Shown here: in pieces, positions 36,550 to 47,539 of the stretch
Layout of the letters: each line of letters begins with the position of its first letter
Numbering within the stretch: the stretch's first letter is position 1
Assembly (NCBI RefSeq): GCF_001514065.1
Contig: NZ_KQ948424.1
Span: 343,543 to 407,542, forward strand
From: Streptomyces antibioticus
Lineage (GTDB): Bacteria > Actinomycetota > Actinomycetes > Streptomycetales > Streptomycetaceae
DNA length: 64,000 nt
Direction: 5' to 3'
Notes under the pieces: model-generated
Told to the model about the DNA's origin: nothing
Database searches by the model: none
What the model saw: the letters and a program-made list of their open reading frames with translations, nothing else
Made by a program: the position numbers and the translations under genes

Positions 36550-36663
36550 GCGTCCCATCGTAAGGCCGCGCTCGGCGGGTCAAAGATCGCATGGGCCACG
36601 AGACTGGCCGGGAAGTGTGAAGGACGGGGAACGCGCGACGACAGGCGACTGGCGGAGGCATCG

Positions 36664-38034
36664 ATGGCCGAGACCGGCACGGCGAACCGAGCGCCCGAGA
36701 CGGGCCACGACCTGCGACGCAGCCTCGGCTTCCGGGACCTGGTGGTCTACGGGCTGCTTTTCATCGCCCCCATGGCGCCGGTCGGCGTGTTCGGCACGCT
36801 CGACGCCAAGTCGCACGGCGCGGTCGCGCTCGTCTATGTCGTGGCCACGGTGGCGATGGCGTTCACCGCTTTCAGCTACGCGCAGATGGTGCGGGTGGTC
36901 CCCCGCGCGGGCTCGGTGTACGCCTACGCGCGCGTGGCGCTCGGCAAGGACGCGGGGTTCGTCGCCGGGTGGATGGCGATGCTGGACTACCTCCTCATCC
37001 CGGCGGTGGCCTACCTGTTCTCCGGGATCGCGATGAACGCGCTGGTCCCGGAGGTGTCGCGCTGGGTGTGGACGGCCCTCGCGGTCGTCGTCACGACGCT
37101 GCTGAACCTGTGGGGCGTACGGGCCGCGGCCCGGGTCGGGTTCCTGGTGCTGGCGATGGAGATCGTGGTGCTGTTGGTCTTCGTGGTCTCCGCGGTCGTG
37201 GTCCTCGCGCGCGACGGCGCCGAACGGGGCTGGCTGTCGCCGCTGTCCGGGGACGGCACGCAGGGGGCGTTCGCGCTGACGGCGGTGATCGGGGCGGTGT
37301 CGGTGGCGGTCCTCTCCTACCTGGGCTTCGACGCGATCGCGTCCTTCGCCGAAGAGGTCACCGGCGGCTCGGAGAAGGTGGCCCGGGCGGTGCTGTTCTG
37401 TCTGGCGTTGGCGGGTGTGCTGTTCGTGGCGCAGACGTATCTGGTGGCGCTCCTGGAGCCGGTCACCTCCGCCGAACTGGCCGCCGACCCGGGGAAGCAG
37501 GGGGCCGCGTTCTACGACGCCGTCGACGTGTCGGTCGGGACCTGGCTGCACGACCTGGTGGCCGTCAGCAAGGCGATCGGCGCGGCGTTCGCGGCTCTGG
37601 CGGGACAGGCCGCGGCGGGGCGGCTGCTGTTCGCGATGGGCCGGGACCGGTGTCTGCCGCGCGCGCTGGCGAAGACGGACTCGGGCGTGCCACGGGTGGC
37701 GCTGCTGGTCGCGGCCGTGATCACGCTGGTCGCGGCCGTGTGGGCGGCCCGCCGGGACGACGGCATGGACCATCTGGTGTCGGTGGTCGACATCGGCGCG
37801 CTGACGGCGTTCACGCTGCTGCACGCGAGCGTGGTGAGCTGGTTCGCGGTACGGCGGGCCGGGGGTCCGGTGAGCTGGTGGCGGCGTGTGGCGATGCCGG
37901 TGGTGGGCGCGGTGATCACGATCGCGGTGATCGTGGAGGCGTCGGGGGCGGCGCAGGTGGTGGGGGCGGTGTGGTTCCTGGTGGGGGTGGCGGTGCTGGT
38001 CGGGCAGCGAGGGCGGGTGGGCGTCGACGGGTGA
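36664..38034 (+). CDS. APC superfamily amino acid permease
   Basis: A 456-aa transporter with about 12 membrane helices. The first helix ([20 protein letters not shown]) and the second conserved motif AGSVYAYAR, followed by [20 protein letters not shown], are typical of the Streptomyces PotE/YbaT-like APC group. The substrate is unassigned. The ATG at 36664 has GGAGG 6 bases upstream. It is unrelated in detail to the longer APC permease at 27871-29550. Confidence 0.88.
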   Translation: MAETGTANRAPETGHDLRRSLGFRDLVVYGLLFIAPMAPVGVFGTLDAKSHGAVALVYVVATVAMAFTAFSYAQMVRVVPRAGSVYAYARVALGKDAGFVAGWMAMLDYLLIPAVAYLFSGIAMNALVPEVSRWVWTALAVVVTTLLNLWGVRAAARVGFLVLAMEIVVLLVFVVSAVVVLARDGAERGWLSPLSGDGTQGAFALTAVIGAVSVAVLSYLGFDAIASFAEEVTGGSEKVARAVLFCLALAGVLFVAQTYLVALLEPVTSAELAADPGKQGAAFYDAVDVSVGTWLHDLVAVSKAIGAAFAALAGQAAAGRLLFAMGRDRCLPRALAKTDSGVPRVALLVAAVITLVAAVWAARRDDGMDHLVSVVDIGALTAFTLLHASVVSWFAVRRAGGPVSWWRRVAMPVVGAVITIAVIVEASGAAQVVGAVWFLVGVAVLVGQRGRVGVDG

Positions 38035-38117
38035 GGCCCGGACGCCGAGAAGTCCGCTCCGATGTCGGACCTCTGCGCGCCGCATCGATGTCGGTGCCTG
38101 CGGTTACGCTCACCGGC

Positions 38118-39326
38118 ATGGCTGTGAACACGTCCGCGGAATCCCCCATCCCCGTCGGTGAGGTGTCGCGGCTCATCGGGGGCTGGATCGACCGGCTCGG
38201 GGCCGTGTGGGTGGAGGGCCAGATCACCCAGCTCTCCCGCCGCCCCGGCGCCGGCGTCGTCTTCCTGACGTTGCGCGACCCGTCGTACGACATCTCCGTG
38301 AGCGTCACCTGTTATCGGCAGGTGTTCGACGCGGTCGCCGACGTGGTGAGCGAGGGCGCGCGGGTCGTCGTGCTGGCGAAGCCCGAGTGGTACGCGCCGC
38401 GGGGGCAGCTGTCGCTGCGGGCCGCCGAGATAAGGCCCGTGGGGGTCGGTGAACTGCTCGCGCGGCTTGAGCAGTTGAAGAAGGCGCTGGCCGCGGAGGG
38501 GCTGTTCGCGGCCGAGCGGAAGAAGCCGCTGCCGTTCCTGCCGCAGCTCATCGGGCTGGTGTGCGGGCGGGCGTCGGCCGCCGAGCGGGACGTGCTGGAG
38601 AACGCGCGCCACCGCTGGCCCGCCGTCCGCTTCGAGGTGCGCAACGTGCCCGTGCAGGGTGTGCACGCGGTGCCGCAGGTCGTGCAGGCGGTGAAGGAGC
38701 TGGACGAGATCGACGCGGTGGACGTGATCATCGTCGCGCGGGGCGGGGGCAGCGTCGAGGATCTGCTGCCGTTCTCCGACGAGCAGCTCGTCAGGACCGT
38801 CGCCGACTGCCGTACGCCGGTCGTCTCCGCGATCGGGCACGAGCCGGACACCCCGCTCCTCGACTACGTCGCCGACCTGCGGGCCTCCACGCCCACCGAC
38901 GCCGCGAAGAAGGTCGTACCGGACGTGGGCGAGGAGTTCGAGCGGGTGCGGATGCTGCGGGACCGCGCGCGGCGGAGTGTGCGGGGGTTCATCGAGCGCG
39001 AGGAGCGGGGGCTGGCGCACGCGCTGGCCCGGCCGGCGATAGAGGACCCGCACCGCATGATCGACGAGCGCGCCGACCAGGTGGCCTCCTTGGTCGACCG
39101 GACCCGGCGCTGCCTCGGGCACCACCTCGACCGTGCCGAGTCCGAGCTGACGCACACGCACGCGCGCGTGGTGGCGCTGTCGCCCGCGGCGACCCTGAAG
39201 CGCGGGTACGCGGTCCTGCAGAAGGCCGACGGCCATGTCGTGCGCGACCCGGAGGAGGTCACGGGCGACGAGGTGCTGCGGGCGCGGGTGGCCGAGGGTG
39301 AGTTCAGTGTCCGAGTCGACTCTTAG
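38118..39326 (+). CDS. xseA: Exodeoxyribonuclease VII large subunit
   Basis: A 402-aa catalytic subunit of exonuclease VII, a single-strand DNA exonuclease. It has the N-terminal OB-fold ([25 protein letters not shown]), the family motif [21 protein letters not shown], the [11 protein letters not shown] segment and the helical C-terminal coiled coil ending LKRGYAVL. No ribosome-binding site precedes the ATG at 38118, and TACGCT lies about 7 bases upstream, so translation may be leaderless. xseB follows 9 bases after the stop. Confidence 0.94.
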   Translation: MAVNTSAESPIPVGEVSRLIGGWIDRLGAVWVEGQITQLSRRPGAGVVFLTLRDPSYDISVSVTCYRQVFDAVADVVSEGARVVVLAKPEWYAPRGQLSLRAAEIRPVGVGELLARLEQLKKALAAEGLFAAERKKPLPFLPQLIGLVCGRASAAERDVLENARHRWPAVRFEVRNVPVQGVHAVPQVVQAVKELDEIDAVDVIIVARGGGSVEDLLPFSDEQLVRTVADCRTPVVSAIGHEPDTPLLDYVADLRASTPTDAAKKVVPDVGEEFERVRMLRDRARRSVRGFIEREERGLAHALARPAIEDPHRMIDERADQVASLVDRTRRCLGHHLDRAESELTHTHARVVALSPAATLKRGYAVLQKADGHVVRDPEEVTGDEVLRARVAEGEFSVRVDS

Positions 39327-39335
39327 GGTGGGCGC

Positions 39336-39572
39336 ATGACCAGCAGCAAGGTGGATGAGGCGCTCGGCTACGAGCAGGCGCGGGACGAGCTGATCGACGT
39401 CGTACGACGGCTGGAGGCGGGCGGTACGACGCTGGAGGAGTCCCTCGCGCTCTGGGAGCGGGGCGAGGAGCTGGCCAAGGTGTGCCGGCGGTGGCTGGAG
39501 GGGGCGCGGGCGCGGCTGGACGCGGCGCTGGCGGAGGAAGAGGAAGCCGAGGACCAGGAAGCCGGCGAGTAG
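39336..39572 (+). CDS. xseB: Exodeoxyribonuclease VII small subunit
   Basis: A 78-aa helical subunit that binds the coiled-coil arm of XseA. The conserved core is [20 protein letters not shown], then [14 protein letters not shown] and a C-terminal helix, followed by an acidic tail. The start ATG has AGGGTGG upstream. It is immediately downstream of xseA, the usual arrangement in actinobacteria. Confidence 0.93.
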   Translation: MTSSKVDEALGYEQARDELIDVVRRLEAGGTTLEESLALWERGEELAKVCRRWLEGARARLDAALAEEEEAEDQEAGE

Positions 39573-39619
39573 TCGACAGACCGGTCGCTGTGAAGCGGAT
39601 CACTACGCCCCGCTTTTTG

Positions 39620-39648
39620 TTGAACCTTGAAATTTACTGGCGTACGGT
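39620..39648 (+). promoter_or_regulatory. Probable housekeeping promoter of the nitroreductase gene
   Basis: TTGAAC (39620-39625) and TACGGT (39643-39648) are separated by 17 bases, a good match to the vegetative Streptomyces promoter. The start codon is about 69 bases downstream. The element lies in a short AT-rich stretch containing a direct repeat of TTGAA. Confidence 0.6.
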
Positions 39649-39716
39649 CATCCCTGTCAGCCGAAACGGACCGCGGTCCGGTAACGGACCCAGGCTACAG
39701 CCGAGGAAACCCCCGT

Positions 39717-40307
39717 ATGTCTCTCGTTCTTGACCCCACCGCCCAGGACCTGCTGTTCCGCGAGGCCCACACCGCGAACACCTTCACCGACGAGCCGGTG
39801 ACGGACGAGCAGGTCCAGGCGATCTACGACCTGGTCAAGTTCGGCCCCACCGCCTTCAACCAGACCCCGCTGCGCATCACCCTGGTCCGCTCCGCCGAGG
39901 CCCGCGAGCGCCTGGTGCAGCACATGGCCGAGGGCAACCAGCCCAAGACGGCCACCGCCCCGCTGGTCGCGATCCTCTCCGCGGACAACGAGTTCCACGA
40001 GGAGCTGCCGGCCCTCTTCCCGGCCTTCCCGCAGGCCAAGGACCTCTTCTTCAGCGAGCGCCCGGCCCGTGAGTCCGCCGCCCGCATCAACGCCGCCCTC
40101 CAGGCCGCGTACTTCATCATCGGCATCCGCGCGGCCGGCCTCGCCGCCGGCCCGATGACCGGCCTCGACTTCGAGGGCGTCCGCAAGGAGTTCCTCGACG
40201 ACGACCACACCCCGCTGATGGTCATCAACATCGGCAAGCCGGGCGAGAACGCCTCGTACCCGCGCTCGCCGCGCCTCGCCTACGACGAGGTCGTCACGAC
40301 GGTCTGA
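39717..40307 (+). CDS. RutE/HadB-like nitroreductase family protein (malonic semialdehyde reductase)
   Basis: A 196-aa FMN-dependent oxidoreductase of the nitroreductase fold. Family marks: the N-terminal DLLFREAHTANTFTDEPVTD, VKFGPTAFNQTPLRI and the C-terminal ALQAAYFIIGIRAAGLAAGPMTG. Relatives include RutE, which reduces malonic semialdehyde in pyrimidine breakdown, but there are no rut genes here, so a general reductase role is equally likely. The ATG has GAGGAAA upstream. It ends 15 bases before a bidirectional hairpin. Confidence 0.8.
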   Translation: MSLVLDPTAQDLLFREAHTANTFTDEPVTDEQVQAIYDLVKFGPTAFNQTPLRITLVRSAEARERLVQHMAEGNQPKTATAPLVAILSADNEFHEELPALFPAFPQAKDLFFSERPARESAARINAALQAAYFIIGIRAAGLAAGPMTGLDFEGVRKEFLDDDHTPLMVINIGKPGENASYPRSPRLAYDEVVTTV

Positions 40308-40322
40308 CCCACCTGGACATGA

Positions 40323-40357
40323 GAAGGGCCCCCGGCTTGCGATGCCGGGGGCCCTTC
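40323..40357. terminator. Bidirectional terminator between nitroreductase and DUF4245 genes
   Basis: Arms 40323-40336 and 40344-40357 form a perfect 14-bp stem with a 7-base loop between two convergent stops (40307 and 40379). Confidence 0.85.
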
Positions 40358-40378
40358 CTCTGTCTCATGCGCGTCGGG

Positions 40379-40912
40379 TCACTTGTCCTTCAGCGCCTTC
40401 GCCAGCTGCGCCAGCTGGTCCCAGCCGCCGGTGCCTGCCAGGACGGTCGTCGCGCCCTCGCCCTTGTGCACGAGCGCGTCGTAGCGGCCGCCGTCGTAGC
40501 GGATCCAGGTGCGGCCGCCGATCTTCGCGGTGGTCTCCGTCTCCTCGCCGCCCTGGCTGGCGCTGTCGATGAACGCCTCCGCCTTCTGCGTCGCCGACTG
40601 CTCGATCTGGGCGTACTCACCGCCCGGGGTGGAGAAGCCCAGGTGCCAGGACTCGGCGTCGGCGCCGTCGTACCGGACCGAGGTCGCCTTCCAGTCGCCG
40701 GACAGGCCCTGGGGCGCGAGCACCGGGTACGAGGCCGCGCGGCGCGCCGTGAGCAGCTCGACGCGGTAGTCGACCTGCTTCACCTCGGGATCGGAGTCGT
40801 CGTGCGGGATGAACAGGTAGATGACCCCCGCCATGAGACCGATCAGGCCCAGGGAGAGCACCATGTCCCGGACCGTCTTCTGCTTGCCGCTCTTGCCATA
40901 CGAACCTGCCAC
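40379..40912 (-). CDS. DUF4245 membrane-anchored protein
   Basis: A 177-aa protein with one N-terminal membrane helix (about residues 15-35, VLSLGLIGLMAGVIYLFI) and an extracytoplasmic domain starting DYRVELLTARRAASYPVLAP, the DUF4245 pattern found in most actinobacteria. The function is unknown. The GTG at 40912 has a GGGGG stretch just upstream. It is divergent from glpX with 127 bases between starts, and this neighbourhood with glpX is conserved in actinobacteria as far as I recall. Confidence 0.82.
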   Translation of the reverse strand: MAGSYGKSGKQKTVRDMVLSLGLIGLMAGVIYLFIPHDDSDPEVKQVDYRVELLTARRAASYPVLAPQGLSGDWKATSVRYDGADAESWHLGFSTPGGEYAQIEQSATQKAEAFIDSASQGGEETETTAKIGGRTWIRYDGGRYDALVHKGEGATTVLAGTGGWDQLAQLAKALKDK

Positions 40913-41039
40913 GCCCCCTATCGTCGCAGGTGCCCGGCCCGCTCATCCGTGGGGTCCCCTGCTCATTTTGTCGGACTGACGATAGAGTCGAGGATCGAAC
41001 CCTCATCCGGCCGTCGTCGTATCAGAAAGGTGCGCCTCG

Positions 41040-42074
41040 ATGACCGAGCATCATCATCTGCCGTCCGAGCTCGAAGTCCCCAGTGAAGCCCCCGACCGCA
41101 ACCTCGCCCTGGAACTCGTCCGGGTGACCGAAGCCGCCGCGATGGCCGCGGGCCGCTGGGTCGGGCGCGGCGACAAGAACGGCGCCGACGGCGTCGCGGT
41201 GCGCGCCATGCGGACCCTCGTCTCCACCGTGTCGATGAACGGCGTGGTCGTCATCGGCGAGGGCGAGAAGGACGAGGCGCCGATGCTCTTCAACGGGGAG
41301 CGGGTCGGTGACGGCACCGGTCCCGAGTGCGACATCGCCGTCGACCCGATCGACGGTACGACGCTGACGGCCAAGGGCATGCCGAACGCGATCTCCGTGC
41401 TGGCCGCGGCCGACCGGGGGTCGATGTTCGACCCGTCCGCCGTGTTCTACATGGACAAGCTGGTCACCGGTCCCGAGGCCGCCGACTTCGTCGACATCAA
41501 CGCGCCGGTGTCCGTGAACATCCGGCGGGTCGCGAAGGCGAAGCGGTCCACGCCGGAGGACGTGACGGTGGTCATCCTCGACCGGCCGCGGCACGAGGGG
41601 ATCATCAAGGAGATCCGGGAGGCCGGCGCGCGGATCAAGCTGATCTCCGACGGTGACGTGGCGGGCTCCATCTACGCGCTCCGCGAGGGCACCGGCGTCG
41701 ACATGCTGCTGGGCATCGGCGGTACGCCGGAGGGGATCATCTCGGCGTGCGCCGTGAAGTGCCTCGGGGGCACGATCCAGGGCAAGCTGTGGCCGAAGGA
41801 CGACGAGGAGCGGGCGCGGGCGATCGACGCCGGGCACGATCTCGACCGGGTGCTGATGACCGACGACCTGGTCTCCGGGGACAACGTGTTCTTCGTCGCC
41901 ACCGGGATCACGGACGGGGAGCTGCTGCGGGGTGTCCGGTACCGGTCGGAGACCGCCACGACCGACTCGATCGTGATGCGGTCGAAGTCGGGGACGGTAC
42001 GCAGGATCGATTCCGAGCACCGGCTGAGCAAGCTGCGGGCTTACAGCGCGATCGACTTCGACCGGGCGAAGTAG
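41040..42074 (+). CDS. glpX: Fructose-1,6-bisphosphatase class II
   Basis: Gluconeogenic phosphatase of 344 aa. Metal and phosphate-binding motifs are visible: [22 protein letters not shown], and the C-terminal [17 protein letters not shown]. GlpX is the usual FBPase of actinobacteria. The ATG at 41040 has AAAGG 8 bases upstream. A strong bidirectional hairpin follows, after a dispersed repeat. Confidence 0.95.
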   Translation: MTEHHHLPSELEVPSEAPDRNLALELVRVTEAAAMAAGRWVGRGDKNGADGVAVRAMRTLVSTVSMNGVVVIGEGEKDEAPMLFNGERVGDGTGPECDIAVDPIDGTTLTAKGMPNAISVLAAADRGSMFDPSAVFYMDKLVTGPEAADFVDINAPVSVNIRRVAKAKRSTPEDVTVVILDRPRHEGIIKEIREAGARIKLISDGDVAGSIYALREGTGVDMLLGIGGTPEGIISACAVKCLGGTIQGKLWPKDDEERARAIDAGHDLDRVLMTDDLVSGDNVFFVATGITDGELLRGVRYRSETATTDSIVMRSKSGTVRRIDSEHRLSKLRAYSAIDFDRAK

Positions 42075-42126
42075 GGAGACGGCGCCTACGGGTTCGGGAG
42101 TTGTGTGCGTCGGCGGCTGCGAGTGT

Positions 42127-42190
42127 GTTGTGGCTGGTCGCGCCCACGCGGCGGAGCCGCACATTGATACAGCCCCGCGCCCCTGAAGGG
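42127..42190. repeat. Streptomyces dispersed intergenic repeat
   Basis: A GC-rich block with GGCTGGTCGCGCCCACGCGG and a tail GCCCCGCGCCCCTGAAGGG corresponds to a short sequence I recall as scattered through Streptomyces genomes. It shares GGCTG(A/G)TCGCGC with the copy at 20441-20489. It lies between glpX and its terminator. Confidence 0.55.
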
Positions 42191-42211
42191 CGTTGCAGGC
42201 CCGGTGACAGC

Positions 42212-42245
42212 AAAGGGCGCCCCCGGTGCGGTGGGGGCGCCCTTT
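42212..42245. terminator. Bidirectional terminator between glpX and the WhiB-like gene
   Basis: Arms 42212-42224 and 42233-42245 form a perfect 13-bp stem with an 8-base loop; AAA/TTT at the ends gives short U runs in both directions. Confidence 0.85.
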
Positions 42246-42261
42246 CGCCTGTGCCGGCTGT

Positions 42262-42639
42262 CTAGCCTGCCTGCGCTATGCGGTCCGTCGTCCTGGCCGC
42301 CTTCTTCAGTTCCATGTCGCGGCGGCGGCGCCGGGCCAGGACCACTCGGCGTTCCGCGGCTGTCAGGCCGCCCCAGACGCCGTAGGGCTCGGGTTGCAGA
42401 AGGGCGTGCTCGCGGCACTCGACCATGACGGGACAGCGGGCGCAGACCCGCTTCGCGGCCTCTTCGCGGGAGAGGCGCGCCGCGGTGGGTTCTTTGGAGG
42501 GGGCGAAGAACAGGCCGGCCTCGTCGCGGCGGCACACCGCCTCGGTGTGCCATGGTGCGTCTTGGTCCCTGTCTCGCACTGGCACCCGCTGAGCCGGAAC
42601 AACAGCTACCTGCAGGGACGAATGCGGCGGTTGCAGCAC
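42262..42639 (-). CDS. wblI: WhiB-like iron-sulfur transcription factor
   Basis: A 125-aa WhiB-family protein. Four cluster cysteines are present as C36 ... C66-x2-C69-x5-C75, followed by the turn GVWGGLT and a basic C-terminus (RRVVLARRRRRD) for DNA binding. WhiB-like proteins bind a redox- or NO-sensitive [4Fe-4S] cluster and usually partner with sigma factor HrdB. The position beside glpX and the fumarase genes corresponds, from memory, to S. coelicolor wblI; the symbol is positional. The GTG at 42639 has AGGAG 6 bases upstream. Confidence 0.85.
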   Translation of the reverse strand: MLQPPHSSLQVAVVPAQRVPVRDRDQDAPWHTEAVCRRDEAGLFFAPSKEPTAARLSREEAAKRVCARCPVMVECREHALLQPEPYGVWGGLTAAERRVVLARRRRRDMELKKAARTTDRIAQAG

Positions 42640-42697
42640 GGTCTACTCCTGACGACGGCTTCGCGAGCGAGAGACGATGCAGCAAGGCCTACCCGTT

Positions 42698-42723
42698 GTA
42701 CGCGTGCCTATGCACTGAGTTCC
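42698..42723 (-). promoter_or_regulatory. Possible ECF-type promoter of the WhiB-like gene
   Basis: On the minus strand GGAAC (42723-42719) and CGTAC (42702-42698) are separated by 16 bases, resembling SigE-type ECF promoters. The start codon is about 60 bases downstream. Confidence 0.25.
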
Positions 42724-42825
42724 GAACCGCTGGATTCCGGGTGGTGCCGCGCGGGACTGTGAGTGGGCTGTGAGTGGACCGATTCCCCTCGGGCGGCGCC
42801 GAATTCGGTGGCGGATTCACAACCG

Positions 42826-43530
42826 TCAACGGTCCAGGTGTTTGCGCAAACTCCTGTCGACCTTGTCCTGGACGCGGTCGAGAATGTCCGCGACGAGCTT
42901 GCCGCGCCGGGGCCTGCCCTCGATGTTGCCGAGGACGGCCCAGCCGTCCACGTAGACCACCGGGGCCGCGGGGTCGGCCGCGTCGAGGGTGTGCACCTCG
43001 AAGTTGCCGAGCACGCCGCCGCCGGTGCCGCGCAGCGACGCGTTCTCCGGGACGCGGACCTCGATGCTGCCGAAGACCGAGATCGCCTTGACCAGGACCT
43101 GCTGGTACTCGAAGAGGGCCTCGCTGAGATCGATCTCGACGCTGCCGAAGATCGCGTACGCGTGGATACGGCGGCCCGCGCGCCAACGGCCCTTGCGGAC
43201 GGCGCTGCTGAACACCGCGACCACGTTCTCGTCGGGCTCGACCGGGACGGCGCCCGCGGTCGGGCGGTTCGGGGCCACGGCGTATGTCGTCGCCGTCTCC
43301 CGGCGGGCGTGCGCGGCCGGCAGGTCCTGGATGAAGACGTCCAGCTCACCCACGGTCTTGGCGGCCAGCACGCCCTCGACCCGCTCGGCGTGCTCGTCGG
43401 CGGTGAGGCGGCCCTCGGCGAGCGCCTCGCGCAGGATGTCCGCGACGCGGTCACGGTCGGCGTCGGACGCGCGCAGGTCGGCGGAGACGGGCGGGGTCGG
43501 CTTCTGCAGGTCCTGCTTCTGAAGGTCCAC
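42826..43530 (-). CDS. DUF1707 and LiaF-like domain protein
   Basis: A 234-aa cytoplasmic protein. Residues 20-62 form the DUF1707 (SHOCT-like) helical domain with RASDADRDRVADILREALAEG and DEHAERVEGVLAAKT. The C-terminal half is a beta-helix-like region of the cell-wall-active antibiotic response (LiaF-like) kind, with repeated AIFGSVEIDL, SVFGSIEVRVP and GVLGNFEV strands. The role is probably envelope-stress related by family. The GTG at 43530 has no ribosome-binding site; TACGCT about 6 bases upstream suggests a leaderless start. Confidence 0.8.
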   Translation of the reverse strand: MDLQKQDLQKPTPPVSADLRASDADRDRVADILREALAEGRLTADEHAERVEGVLAAKTVGELDVFIQDLPAAHARRETATTYAVAPNRPTAGAVPVEPDENVVAVFSSAVRKGRWRAGRRIHAYAIFGSVEIDLSEALFEYQQVLVKAISVFGSIEVRVPENASLRGTGGGVLGNFEVHTLDAADPAAPVVYVDGWAVLGNIEGRPRRGKLVADILDRVQDKVDRSLRKHLDR

Positions 43531-43548
43531 GGCAGCAGCGTACCCAAA

Positions 43549-43562
43549 CGCGATAGATCGCG
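43549..43562. promoter_or_regulatory. Palindrome upstream of the DUF1707 gene
   Basis: CGCGAT-AG-ATCGCG is a perfect 6-bp dyad about 20 bases upstream of the GTG, overlapping the expected promoter. It may be an operator; the regulator is unknown. Confidence 0.35.
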
Positions 43563-43714
43563 ACTAGGCCCTGTGGAAAACCTTGGCCTGCGGCAAAACG
43601 GGTGGCGGCGAACTGAGCCTTACCTCACAAGCTTGTCGCCTTGGACAGGTTCTAGGCTGGTGAGGCCTGCCAACGGAGGCCGGCCGCCGTCGTTCGAGTG
43701 AGGAATGGGCTGAG

Positions 43715-45382
43715 ATGCCTGAGTTCGCGTACACCGATCTGCTCCCCATGGGAGAGGACACCACCCCCTACCGGCTGGTGACCTCCGAGGGTGTCTCCAC
43801 CTTCGAGGCCGACGGGCGCACGTTCCTCAAGGTCGAGCCGGAGGCGCTGCGCAAGCTCGCCGAAGAGGCCATCCACGACATCCAGCACTACCTGCGCCCG
43901 GCCCACCTGGCCCAGCTGCGCCGGATCATCGACGACCCCGAGGCGTCGAGCAACGACAAGTTCGTGGCGCTCGACCTGCTGAAGAACGCGAACATCGCGG
44001 CGGCGGGCGTCCTGCCGATGTGCCAGGACACCGGTACGGCGATCGTGATGGGCAAGCGCGGCCAGAACGTCCTCACCGAGGGCGGTGACGAGGCGGCCCT
44101 GTCGAAGGGCATCTACGACGCCTACCTGAACCTCAACCTGCGCTACTCGCAGATGGCCCCGCTGACCATGTGGGACGAGAAGAACACGGGCTCGAACCTC
44201 CCGGCGCAGATCGAGCTGTACGCCACCGACGGCGGCGCCTACAAGTTCCTGTTCATGGCGAAGGGCGGCGGCAGCGCCAACAAGTCCTTCCTCTACCAGG
44301 AGACGAAGGCCGTCCTGAACGAGGCCTCCATGATGAAGTTCCTGGAGGAGAAGATCCGTTCGCTGGGCACGGCCGCCTGCCCGCCGTACCACCTGGCGAT
44401 CGTGGTCGGCGGTACGTCCGCCGAGTACGCGCTCAAGACCGCGAAGTACGCCTCCGCGCACTACCTGGACGAGATCCCGGCCGAGGGCTCGGAGCTGGGA
44501 CACGGCTTCCGGGACAAGGAGCTGGAGGAGAAGGTCTTCGAGCTGACCCAGAAGATCGGGATCGGGGCGCAGTTCGGCGGCAAGTACTTCTGCCACGACG
44601 TCCGGGTGGTCCGCCTCCCCCGGCACGGCGCGTCCTGCCCGGTCGCGATCGCCGTCTCCTGCTCCGCCGACCGTCAGGCGGTCGCGAAGATCACGGCCGA
44701 GGGTGTCTTCCTGGAGCAGCTGGAGACGGACCCGGCGCGGTTCCTGCCGGAGACGACGGACGAGCACCTGGACGAGGCCGGTGACGTCGTCAAGATCGAC
44801 CTCAACCAGCCGATGGAGTCGATCCTCGCCGAGCTGACGAAGTACCCGGTCAAGACCCGCCTCTCGCTCTCCGGCCCGCTGGTCGTCGCCCGTGACATCG
44901 CGCACGCCAAGATCAAGGAGCGGCTCGACGCGGGCGAGGAGATGCCGCAGTACCTGAAGGACCACCCGGTCTACTACGCCGGACCCGCCAAGACGCCCGA
45001 GGGCTACGCCTCCGGCTCCTTCGGTCCGACGACGGCCGGCCGTATGGACTCCTACGTCGAGCAGTTCCAGGCGGCGGGCGGCTCGAAGGTCATGCTGGCC
45101 AAGGGCAACCGGTCCGCCCAGGTCACCAACGCCTGCGAGGCGCACGGCGGCTTCTACCTCGGCTCCATCGGCGGCCCCGCCGCCCGCCTCGCCCAGGACT
45201 GCATCAAGAAGGTCGAGGTCGTCGAGTACGAGGAGCTCGGCATGGAGGCGGTCTGGAAGATCGAGGTCGAGGACTTCCCGGCGTTCATCGTGGTCGACGA
45301 CAAGGGCAACGACTTCTTCCAGGACCCGGCGCCCGCGCCGACGTTCACGACGATTCCGGTGCGGGGGCCTGGGCTGGCGTAA
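43715..45382 (+). CDS. fumB: Class I fumarate hydratase (iron-sulfur)
   Basis: A 555-aa single-chain class I fumarase interconverting fumarate and malate, using an oxygen-sensitive [4Fe-4S] cluster. Cluster cysteines are expected in [29 protein letters not shown] and in the [18 protein letters not shown] region; the C-terminal beta part has [15 protein letters not shown]. The ATG at 43715 has GAGGAATGGG upstream. The gene lies close to a class II fumarase; in S. coelicolor, from memory, the order is the same. The symbol follows that usage. Confidence 0.92.
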   Translation: MPEFAYTDLLPMGEDTTPYRLVTSEGVSTFEADGRTFLKVEPEALRKLAEEAIHDIQHYLRPAHLAQLRRIIDDPEASSNDKFVALDLLKNANIAAAGVLPMCQDTGTAIVMGKRGQNVLTEGGDEAALSKGIYDAYLNLNLRYSQMAPLTMWDEKNTGSNLPAQIELYATDGGAYKFLFMAKGGGSANKSFLYQETKAVLNEASMMKFLEEKIRSLGTAACPPYHLAIVVGGTSAEYALKTAKYASAHYLDEIPAEGSELGHGFRDKELEEKVFELTQKIGIGAQFGGKYFCHDVRVVRLPRHGASCPVAIAVSCSADRQAVAKITAEGVFLEQLETDPARFLPETTDEHLDEAGDVVKIDLNQPMESILAELTKYPVKTRLSLSGPLVVARDIAHAKIKERLDAGEEMPQYLKDHPVYYAGPAKTPEGYASGSFGPTTAGRMDSYVEQFQAAGGSKVMLAKGNRSAQVTNACEAHGGFYLGSIGGPAARLAQDCIKKVEVVEYEELGMEAVWKIEVEDFPAFIVVDDKGNDFFQDPAPAPTFTTIPVRGPGLA

Positions 45383-45391
45383 TGGCTCCCG

Positions 45392-45413
45392 GCGTACGGG
45401 ACCGAACGTACGC
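45392..45413. terminator. Hairpin between class I fumarase and secreted-protein genes
   Basis: GCGTACG (45392-45398) and CGTACGC (45407-45413) form a perfect 7-bp stem with an 8-base loop between convergent genes. It is a possible bidirectional terminator. Confidence 0.45.
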
Positions 45414-45436
45414 AGGAAATCGGCCCGGGCGGCGGC

Positions 45437-45928
45437 TCAGTCGCCCAGGTCGAAGTCCAGGCGCTGGTAGTCCCCGTCGTCCGTGAAGTGGATCTGGCCG
45501 CTCGCGCCGCGGTAGTCGTCGGTGCCGCCGGTGATGGACGCGACGAAGTTGTCCGGCCCCGCCGACTCGTCCAGGGGCACCGTGAGGAGCACCTGGGCGG
45601 TGAGCTGGCCGCCGGACAGGACGAAGGTGCCGACGCACTGGATGTCCATGGGGTCGCCCGCGCGGAGGACCGTGCAGGCGGCGCCGTCCCGGCCGACCTT
45701 GTCGCCACCCTTGTGCTGATAGAGGTCGTCGGCGGAGGCGAAGGCGTCACCGGCCTTGGGGGCCTGCTGATCGCCCTGGCCCTCCTCGTCGCCGGGCACT
45801 TCCTTGGCGTAGAGCGTGAAATCGCCGTCGGCGGCCGAGACGGGGGCGGCGGTGGTGAGGGCGGCGGCCGCAGCCATACCGGCGGCCCCGAGCGCGCCGT
45901 ACATCCTGATCCTGCGCCTGCGGAGCAT
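45437..45928 (-). CDS. Secreted protein, allene-oxide-cyclase/dirigent-like barrel
   Basis: A 163-aa exported protein. A signal peptide is clear: a basic start ([11 protein letters not shown]), a long alanine-rich hydrophobic core and a probable cleavage site after PVSA (about residue 32). The mature part contains CTVLRAG ... [20 protein letters not shown] and ends [19 protein letters not shown], a strand-rich pattern similar to allene oxide cyclase/dirigent-like barrels of Streptomyces. The function is unknown. GGAGG lies 6 bases before the ATG. It separates the two fumarase genes and is divergent from fumC. Confidence 0.75.
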   Translation of the reverse strand: MLRRRRIRMYGALGAAGMAAAAALTTAAPVSAADGDFTLYAKEVPGDEEGQGDQQAPKAGDAFASADDLYQHKGGDKVGRDGAACTVLRAGDPMDIQCVGTFVLSGGQLTAQVLLTVPLDESAGPDNFVASITGGTDDYRGASGQIHFTDDGDYQRLDFDLGD

Positions 45929-46081
45929 GGCTTGCCTCCTGGGGTGACGAGCCCCCCTTGCGGGTCCCCCCGTCCCCCGTCCCCCCATTGTCCGGCGATC
46001 ACCCGCCGCCCGCCCGGCGGGCCTCGGCTCCGTTCGGCCCTGTCCCGGAACATCGTGGGGCCCCCGATCGCTGTACCCGGC

Positions 46082-47467
<1,386 letters not shown>

Positions 47468-47527
47468 CAACAATCGCCGCCCGGGAGAACCGTGACGCGT
47501 GCCGCAGCGTCGTATGCCCATGGCACC

Positions 47528-47533
47528 TAATAT
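47528..47533 (+). promoter_or_regulatory. -10 element for leaderless transcription of the DUF402 gene
   Basis: TAATAT at 47528-47533, a near-perfect -10 hexamer in GC-rich DNA, lies 6 bases before the ATG at 47540, which lacks a ribosome-binding site. No strong -35 is visible. Confidence 0.5.
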
Positions 47534-47539
47534 CTGTGC

